Below, one piece after another: positions 35,701 through 39,199 of a stretch of 39,199 nucleotides of DNA. How positions within the stretch are numbered: position 1 is the first letter of the stretch; every line of letters begins with the position of its first letter. A program made the translations under genes and the position numbers. Below the pieces are notes generated by a model. The model saw only the letters and a list, made by a program, of their open reading frames with translations, was not told where the DNA came from and did not search any database. The DNA comes from an uncultured Eubacteriales bacterium (GTDB lineage Bacteria > Bacillota > Clostridia > Lachnospirales > Lachnospiraceae): the NCBI GenBank assembly GCA_900321855.1, contig ONXS01000023.1:1-39199 (forward strand). Reading direction: 5' to 3'.

Positions 35701-36812
35701 ACACTGGTTTTGCAGGGGAGTTAAAACTGGCAAAATCAGATAAGTTTACAGATACTTATCTTGCAGGTGCAACCTTTGCAGTGCAGGAGTGGTCAGAGTC
35801 ACATCAGACATGGCTAAAGGTAGGAAATCTTACGGACCACGGAGACGGTTTTTATACAACAGAAGGTATGGAAGCAGCGCTTCATACGGGAAAAGATGCA
35901 GCTACAGTAGAAGTGAAGTCATTGCATTATACGACACAGAATCTCGGAAAATATCGTGTTGTAGAAGAGAAGGCTCCAGAAGGCTATCTGAATGACCTGT
36001 ATGTATCCGATGAACTTTTGATTGAACAAGATAAACAGGTTATTGACTTAACATCTGATAACTTAAAGGCAGAAGATACTCCGATTCGTGTATCTGTATC
36101 AAAAACTTCTGTGACAAATGGAAAGCCTGTCATTGGTGCAACTTTAAAGGTAGTTGACTCAGTAGGAAATGTGATTGACACATGGGTGACAGACGGAACG
36201 GAACATATGATATCAGCGATTCCGGCAGGCAAATATACTTTGATAGAAGAAAGGGCATCTGATGGTTATATAATAGCGGCAAATGTGAATTTTGAGGTCA
36301 AAGAGACAGGAGAGATTCAGAAAGTAGTTATGCAGGATGAAGAAGTCAGAGGAAAACTTGAAATTCATAAGAAAGATAAAAAAACAGGAAGAGTATTAGA
36401 AGGTGCGGTCTTTGAACTAAGAGATGAGACTGGAAACGTAGTAGATACACTGACAACAGATAAGGACGGCTATGCAGTATCAGAAGAAATTCATTTTGGA
36501 ATTTATGCAGAGAATGGAGTGTATCAGGGCTCTCGTAGATATTACTTGGTCGAAGTAAAAGCTCCGGAAGGGTATGAATTGGATGCGACTCCAGTCGAGA
36601 TTGTTTTTGAGTATCAAGATGACAAGACAAGTGTTGTTGTGAAAACAGTGGAACTCACAAATAAACCGACAGAGCATATTCCACCGGTTACTCCACCAAC
36701 TCCACCGACAGTAAAAACAGGGGATTCTGTAAGCTTGACGCCAGTCATATTACTGATGATTTCAATTCTTGTTTTATTTATCACAGTATGGCTGAAAAAA
36801 GAAGAAAACTAA
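29769..36812 (+). CDS. giant wall-anchored adhesin with SpaA/Cna-B type repeats
   Basis: A 2347-residue surface protein. It begins with a signal peptide (about 1-32, likely cut after TFA). The head domain (about 35-410) has a cysteine (C209, NAMCATYG) and an FQ317IISW segment that could form the Cys-Gln bond of a thioester adhesion domain; this is inference. A SpaA-like domain (about 418-510) and a divergent one (516-650) follow. Eleven long repeats start near residues 654, 781, 928, 1058, 1188, 1321, 1459, 1591, 1722, 1852 and 1983. Then come two classic Cna-B domains (about 2106 and 2194). Most repeats carry a Lys near the start (K-[YF]-D) and an E-box (VVETKAPxNY), the parts of an isopeptide bond. 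The C-terminus is Pro-rich, then T2314-V-K-T-G-D, a hydrophobic helix and KKEEN, a non-canonical sortase signal. It probably projects far from the wall. Confidence 0.9.
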   Translation: MGRKQKQLIAIVLTLAMFLQSTGLWQIITFADYSGDAEPPEQIVKFWCGETTDEILKMMDEENLDLSQFFQGDLSAGITREDLQQWKSEGKDINDVIFERARANTSTVKFQHMDSQGNETSSWIDENGKAWQTASTSTYLAPPITDTYDSAGNPMYYLTYVGSIEGQNGVNLSGTPYENWLHNPKTGMSSQIRNAHSWYLTLGYANAMCATYGGGADCGKDYHFLEKPISNLTKNPYFNGGNDYPVERYYRGAAFAYERLMGMIYPELTGHISDSVTVHEANLSSLYHALETLTGSDDGKNYLKTHITAADLTACFQIISWRIAGGDFANGLASENEEAEFGRFVYHGMYNNLEKSKIMKEVYRYFIHCAEGSSHGDKDSLYNCVSVKYFEIQGNDNIKTQYQDFVTWDVAPNTEVPSLKITIDKVGNALVKDNKGIKYPYARFTVFSDPECKNYVTDFITFVNGSATLNLTPGDYYIKETEAPKGMVKSNEIMHLSVRDHGTSTFIYKNDEIYNYLVLKKFSSNFREEMKEQATLELHEVIDGKQYKVTDLAFTKTPIIVDGKNISAFSYYIPISAIQQYHDNKGITIATITGSKFYYSKYNEGNFQVVEKAAPAGYSINESGLKVKMDLSGQGKLLSYTSYANGLREDEYNATVQFRKYDTLSQDELSGAAFELQEKVNGRWLKVGDLIWDTKTRCFTTAPHITYIYHTKSFEQATVKMGEYPLIRTPYNNGMFKIAETKTPNDNYPNLSEKEFTVAPKQNNYTYLFTTKENGICNTGKFIRVKTAKYDAITKEQVVDSSATIRVFEYNKGIGEWQSVGDLVYNEETGLYECDKDVYYTPHTKTGQPSIADKNNYEKGKLYYTSINEGQYKLVETVAPKNYELGLKTGSAKPKVYEVSVYIDPETEEGAVYDFTEYEKAAVDTPINVKLNLAKFDKITKEKVTKTNAEFTVYERVNEKWLETGKLIYDENSEKYVATGMKLTLHDSTGKEVYSEEKAKGLYYTSANKGQYKIVETKAPDNYIRDSYVKEINMNQAENGVINLTSLETAAMDTGIRGTVKINKFDAATEELVRTGDMTATVYEKINGKWFPMGILKYDEKTKFYGTAGADLKYHNLSGKEIKTINGYLYYTSANNGQFKIVETVAPKHYTLTSAMLKLFSKEIILTKNNQEFVYADPLTAIRNYGVKATIRVNKYDSITKEIVSTKNASFDLEEYVEDKKQWMKVGTMRYEKDAGFYVSDGTEISLHNKEGKVIHTNKEGYLYYTTQNLGKYRIVETKAPDNYVKNVYIKEFHITELAKNGVIDFTSLDNSAKDIGISEVLGVAKLDRVTNERVQESDAEFTVYEQVSGKWLETGKLAWNEERKYYATTGVKFVFHDQEGKEIDTADIQGYSVGRLYYTTANRGHFKVVETKAPTNYTQEPFTNETKEIYEKEFLVNQDNEMNLFTTKEDSARNTGVSAQLKLLKYDFITKKNVMFKDAVFNVEESVNGNWKPVGHLIFDEKTGVYTTKGMEVYLHNSKGDVTYHGKDGKLYYTNVNKGNYRVVEAVAPSNYILGSAPYKVSFNILNAKENLINLTDEVKGAKDLGIRGTVNVSKYDLTTRELVRTNDTEFTVYEKINNKWLESGKLVWNEKTKSYDTTGVTFVFHKEDGSVADVKDIPDFINGVLYYTTANKGIFKVAETKAPTNYTKGNFEKEFQITKNDDVIRFNSKSDGALNEGIRASLELKKYDILTKKQVKEGNAGFLIEEYIADTKKWESVGYMQYDEKTKSYTTKGMSQRYHQSSGKYLFTLNEDELIYTSANLGKFRVTETYPPSNYELNVYMREFNIKDAVNGKIVWNNYKEGAKDIGISGTTKVVKFDKITGEKVLTGDAEFTVYEKIGKEWLETGKLIYDEKAKEYTCTGATFTFHCEDKSVIDTSDIKEFGLGLLYYTTANKGQFKVVETKAPKNYLIDGFEKEFNILNHKDNNYTDINNAASDTGFAGELKLAKSDKFTDTYLAGATFAVQEWSESHQTWLKVGNLTDHGDGFYTTEGMEAALHTGKDAATVEVKSLHYTTQNLGKYRVVEEKAPEGYLNDLYVSDELLIEQDKQVIDLTSDNLKAEDTPIRVSVSKTSVTNGKPVIGATLKVVDSVGNVIDTWVTDGTEHMISAIPAGKYTLIEERASDGYIIAANVNFEVKETGEIQKVVMQDEEVRGKLEIHKKDKKTGRVLEGAVFELRDETGNVVDTLTTDKDGYAVSEEIHFGIYAENGVYQGSRRYYLVEVKAPEGYELDATPVEIVFEYQDDKTSVVVKTVELTNKPTEHIPPVTPPTPPTVKTGDSVSLTPVILLMISILVLFITVWLKKEEN
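31729..36080 (+). repeat. eleven long coding repeats in the adhesin
   Basis: Units of about 127-147 residues (near 390-440 bp). Shared marks in order: K-[YF]-D-x-[IL]-T, a [TA]-x-[YE]-E segment, W-x-x-[VT]-G, Y-T-T-x-G, L-[YH]-Y-T-[ST], G-[QK]-[FY]-[KR], E-x-x-A-P-x-N-Y. From about 33729 on, units alternate between a TVYE..KWLE type and a longer [EQ]E type. DNA identity between units is clearly lower than protein identity, so the array is old. Confidence 0.85.
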
Positions 36813-36826
36813 ATTTGGAAAGAACA

Positions 36827-36855
36827 TTGACAATGGAATAAAAATACATCATAAT
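36827..36855 (+). promoter_or_regulatory. xpt promoter
   Basis: TTGACA (36827-36832), 17-nt spacer, CATAAT (36850-36855). The leader down to 36930 has two small stems (TGAAG/CTTCA near 36855-36874 and AAATAC/GTATTT at 36879-36896). The conserved residues of a purine riboswitch are not present. Confidence 0.65.
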
Positions 36856-36930
36856 GAAGGTTCATAATTCTTCAATGAAAATACTTTTAGGTATTTAAGA
36901 TGAAAAAATAAAATTAGGAGAAGAGAAAAA

Positions 36931-37512
36931 ATGAACTTTTTAGAGGAGAGAATTGTAAAAGATGGCATTGTGAGAGAAGGCAATGTCTTGAAAGTTGACA
37001 GCTTTTTAAATCATCAGATGGACATCTCATTGTTTGAACAGATGGGAGAAGAATTTAAGAGAAGATTTGCAGATAAACCAATCAATAAGATACTTACTAT
37101 CGAAGCTTCCGGAATTGGTATTGCATGTATTGCTGCAAAATATTTTAATGCGCCGGTAGTGTTTGCCAAAAAGTCAAAAAGTATTAATATCGAAGGAGAA
37201 ATGTATGTTGCAGAAGTAGAGTCATTTACTCATAAATGCAAGAATCAGGTCATTGTCTCAAAGAAATTTTTAAATGAGGGAGATCATGTTCTTATTATCG
37301 ATGATTTTCTCGCAAACGGATGCGCACTTCAGGGATTGATTTCTATTGTAAATTCAGCAGGTGCGACAGTAGAGGGAATTGGAATTGCAATTGAAAAAGG
37401 ATTTCAGGCAGGAGGCAGTGTGATTCGAAATCTTGGTTATCAGCTTGAGTCACTGGCAATTGTTGAGAGCATGGATGCTGCCACTGGCAAGATTACATTT
37501 AGAGAACAGTAA
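36931..37512 (+). CDS. xpt: xanthine phosphoribosyltransferase
   Basis: A 193-residue purine salvage enzyme that joins xanthine and PRPP to give XMP. It is the usual family length. The start [12 protein letters not shown] and [12 protein letters not shown], the [11 protein letters not shown] loop, FAKKSKS and the PRPP site [14 protein letters not shown] are all diagnostic; the cysteine in the last motif replaces a commoner glutamine and is a mild variant. GGAGAAG precedes the ATG. It is followed 21 nt later by a xanthine-type permease, giving an import-and-capture pair as in the B. subtilis xpt-pbuX operon. Unlike B. subtilis, no guanine riboswitch is visible in the leader. Confidence 0.95.
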   Translation: MNFLEERIVKDGIVREGNVLKVDSFLNHQMDISLFEQMGEEFKRRFADKPINKILTIEASGIGIACIAAKYFNAPVVFAKKSKSINIEGEMYVAEVESFTHKCKNQVIVSKKFLNEGDHVLIIDDFLANGCALQGLISIVNSAGATVEGIGIAIEKGFQAGGSVIRNLGYQLESLAIVESMDAATGKITFREQ

Positions 37513-37533
37513 GATGAGAGTTGTGAGGATAAA

Positions 37534-38859
37534 ATGAGTAATAGTAAAGCAAGTATACAAAATATATATCAATTAGATGGAAAGGTGCCGGTTACACATG
37601 CAGTCCCTTTTGGATTGCAGCATGTACTCGCGATGTTTGTTGCAAATATTTCGCCAATCATGATTGTGGGCGCAGCAAGTGGTCTGGCTCAAAAAGACAT
37701 TGCAATGCTGATACAGTGTGCAATGATTATGGCGGGAATTGGTACACTCATTCAGTTATTTCCGCTTTGGAGAATTGGTTCAGGACTTCCGATTGTAATG
37801 GGAATTAGTTTCACATTCGTATCTGTATTTTGTTACATTGGACCAAAGTATGGATATGGAACAATTGTCGGAGCAATTATGATAGGTGGTCTGATTGAGG
37901 GAACACTTGGATTGTTTGCAAAATACTGGATGAAGTTGATTACACCGATTGTAGCTGCCAACGTAGTTACAGCGATTGGATTTTCCTTGTTATCTGTCGG
38001 AGCAAATTCATTTGGCGGAGGAGCAGCAAATCCAGAACTCGGAGCAAAAAAATATTGGATTATTGGTAGTATAACACTGGTATGTTGTATCTTATTCAAC
38101 ATTTTTGCGAAATCATTTTTTAAACAGTTATCTGTATTATTTGGATTGATTGTGGGATATATTGTTTCTATATTTATGGGAGTTGTTGATTTTTCAGGAT
38201 TAAAGGGAACTGCAATTATTGCATTGCCAAAGCCAATGCCATTTACTCCGGAATTTAATGTCAGCGCAATTGTCGCAGTGACAGTTATTTTCTTGGTGTC
38301 AGCGACAGAGACGATTGGAGATACATCAGCACTTGCATCTACTGGTTTGAAGAGAGATGTGACAGTAAGGGAGACAAGTGGTTCCATTGCATGTGACGGA
38401 TATATCAGTGCACTTTCCGGATTATTTGGATGTATGCCAATTACTTCTTTTAGTCAGAATGTCGGACTTGTAGCTATGACAAAAGTTGTCAATCGAATGG
38501 CAATTGCGACAGGTGCAGGAATTATGATTTTGGCAGGATTTTTCCCAATTTTTGGAGCAGTTCTCTCAACATTGCCAGAAGCGGTTTTGGGCGGCTGTAC
38601 ACTGATGATGTTTGGCTCAATTGTGACAACGGGTATTCAGATGGTCGGCAAGTGTGGATTTTCGCAGAGAAATGTTACAATCACTGCATTGTCGCTGAGT
38701 ATCGGACTTGGATTTACTCAGGTTCCACAGATTTTCTCACGTTTTCCAGATATGTTTAAAATCGTATTTGCTGAGAACTGTGTGGCAGTTGTATTTATTG
38801 TGGCAATTGTATTAAATTTAATTCTCCCAAAAAATATGGGAGAGGGAACTGGTGAATAG
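37534..38859 (+). CDS. pbuX: xanthine permease, NCS2 family
   Basis: A 441-residue polytopic transporter of the xanthine/urate branch of NCS2: PFGLQHVLAMFVANISPI, the half-helix PIVMGISFTF, the substrate loop SATETIGDTSALAS and the signature QNVGLVAMTKV. It has about 14 hydrophobic segments. Its sequence is distinct from the uracil-type permease at 7683. It is translated 21 nt after xpt (GAGG ribosome site), so the import of xanthine and its conversion to XMP are likely co-expressed. No terminator follows directly; the hairpin at 38960-39025 may end the transcript. Xanthine as substrate is inferred from context and motifs. Confidence 0.92.
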   Translation: MSNSKASIQNIYQLDGKVPVTHAVPFGLQHVLAMFVANISPIMIVGAASGLAQKDIAMLIQCAMIMAGIGTLIQLFPLWRIGSGLPIVMGISFTFVSVFCYIGPKYGYGTIVGAIMIGGLIEGTLGLFAKYWMKLITPIVAANVVTAIGFSLLSVGANSFGGGAANPELGAKKYWIIGSITLVCCILFNIFAKSFFKQLSVLFGLIVGYIVSIFMGVVDFSGLKGTAIIALPKPMPFTPEFNVSAIVAVTVIFLVSATETIGDTSALASTGLKRDVTVRETSGSIACDGYISALSGLFGCMPITSFSQNVGLVAMTKVVNRMAIATGAGIMILAGFFPIFGAVLSTLPEAVLGGCTLMMFGSIVTTGIQMVGKCGFSQRNVTITALSLSIGLGFTQVPQIFSRFPDMFKIVFAENCVAVVFIVAIVLNLILPKNMGEGTGE

Positions 38860-38912
38860 TGTGCAGATAGAAATCCAATAATTAAATATCTTGGAACTCG
38901 AATAAAAATCAC

Positions 38913-38941
38913 TTGACAAATGAAAGATAATATTGTAATTT
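38913..38941 (+). promoter_or_regulatory. promoter in the right-end non-coding region
   Basis: TTGACA (38913-38918), 17 nt, TAATTT (38936-38941). The first 18-bp palindrome begins at 38950, just where transcription would start. It probably drives a gene beyond the window. Confidence 0.6.
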
Positions 38942-38949
38942 ATAAAAGG

Positions 38950-39038
38950 AGTTAGATAAAACTAACTATTTTAAAATAGTAGCGGACATAAGGCTGTCCG
39001 TTATTATTTTAATTAATAGTTAGTTAAAACTAACTATT
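38950..39038. repeat. two 18-bp palindromic sites flanking a long hairpin
   Basis: AGTTAG-N6-CTAACT occurs at 38950-38967 and 39018-39035, identical at 17 of 18 positions. Between them lies an inverted repeat: 38960-38988 pairs with 38995-39025 over about 29 bp (two G-T pairs, a 2-nt bulge), tip CGGACA-TAAGGC-TGTCCG, then a T-rich stretch. ACTATTTTAAAATAGT (38965-38980) is a further palindrome that competes with the hairpin. The paired sites look like operators of a dimeric repressor; the hairpin could be a terminator or attenuator. Confidence 0.75.
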
Positions 39039-39053
39039 GTGTAAATCATAGGA

Positions 39054-39142
39054 CTCTTTATCTGTTATAAAGTAACTGCTGAATACTTTATGAATGTACT
39101 CATAGATGGACTGTTTCTAAAAAACAGTCCACAGATAAAGAG
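39054..39142 (+). ncRNA. possible structured RNA leader with three-way junction
   Basis: Three nested stems: CTCTTTATCTGT (39054-39065) with ACAGATAAAGAG (39131-39142); inside it ATAAAGTA (39067-39074) with TACTTTAT (39084-39091); and GGACTGTTT (39108-39116) with AAACAGTCC (39122-39130). All are perfectly paired, with a 16-nt joining strand between the inner stems. I match it to no known riboswitch. A short stem TGTTG/CAACA (39146-39161) and a GG-rich possible ribosome site follow. No start codon is reached in the window. The rest of 38860-39199 shows no coding region. Confidence 0.5.
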
Positions 39143-39199
39143 AAATGTTGCTGTGACAACAGTAAAAAAAGATGATAAGGAATAAAATATAGTTGTAGG

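Noticed and set aside
36813..36930. Purine riboswitch before xpt
   Set aside because: None of the conserved junction or loop sequences of the purine aptamer are present, and the only stems are 5-6 bp.
37833..38387. 184-residue minus-strand ORF opposite the xanthine permease
   Set aside because: It is an antisense shadow of a strongly supported NCS2 gene and resembles no family.
1..39199. Reassigned genetic code (TGA as a sense codon)
   Set aside because: Several genes end properly in TGA, including coupled ATGA junctions and the isolated stop at 25831-25833.
1..39199. CRISPR array, tRNA, rRNA, prophage or intact insertion sequence
   Set aside because: No spaced direct repeats, tRNA-like cloverleaf, rRNA signature, phage structural gene or transposase reading frame was seen.

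Overview
The window is AT-rich DNA that reads like a gut-type Firmicute of the class Clostridia, most probably a Lachnospiraceae relative. Grounds: strong AAGGAGG-type ribosome sites, tight ATGA-coupled operons, a giant Gram-positive adhesin of SpaA/Cna-B type repeats with a sortase-like tail, a BspA-type leucine-rich surface protein, YtrA-type GntR and PadR regulators, and consensus sigma-A promoters. I cannot name the genus from sequence alone. Nearly all genes in 1-22838 and 25105-38859 lie on the plus strand; a three-gene operon at 22963-24819 is on the minus strand.

Region 1 (16-9116) is a cyclic-di-GMP gene set: a large GGDEF-like/EAL/multi-PAS protein, a GAF-GGDEF diguanylate cyclase, and a PAS-GGDEF-EAL-PAS-GGDEF protein, followed by a uracil permease (uraA) and a strong terminator. 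Region 2 (9276-14822) is a phosphorelay cassette: stand-alone receiver, Hpt protein, second receiver, an EAL/PAS paralogue of the first gene that is interrupted by one in-frame TGA, and a membrane hybrid histidine kinase. Region 3 (14819-22838) continues without a break into a MoxR ATPase / DUF58 / transglutaminase-like set and then a leucine-rich surface protein. The DUF58 protein is split into two overlapping frames. The transglutaminase lacks its catalytic cysteine. The surface protein is cut from its membrane anchor by an in-frame TGA.

Region 4 (22849-24880) is a convergent minus-strand PadR-HAAS-DUF4097 operon, with a consensus promoter overlapped by a perfect 23-nt palindrome. Region 5 (25023-28415) is a GntR(YtrA)-controlled pair of ABC modules (ATPase, membrane protein, regulator, ATPase, membrane protein) behind a promoter full of TGTATA/TATACA sites. 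Region 6 (28430-29667) holds a GC-rich hairpin, a decayed C-terminal piece of a sodium:alanine symporter and a Cof-type HAD phosphatase. Region 7 (29707-36812) is a 2347-residue wall-anchored adhesin with its own promoter, a possible thioester head domain and eleven long repeats of about 130 residues. Region 8 (36827-38859) is a xanthine salvage pair (xpt, xanthine permease). Region 9 (38860-39199) has no gene but is dense in structure: a promoter, two near-identical 18-bp palindromes, a long hairpin between them, and a separate three-way-junction-like RNA fold, probably the leader of a gene beyond the window.

Taken together, regions 1-3 look like a sensory and envelope programme (c-di-GMP turnover, phosphorelay, MoxR/transglutaminase-like surface functions, surface LRR protein) in which at least two genes carry inactivating or recoded TGA codons. 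The most unusual items are the repeated in-frame TGA interruptions, the pseudo-transglutaminase, the adhesin with paired repeats, and the nested palindromes and folded RNA at the right end.
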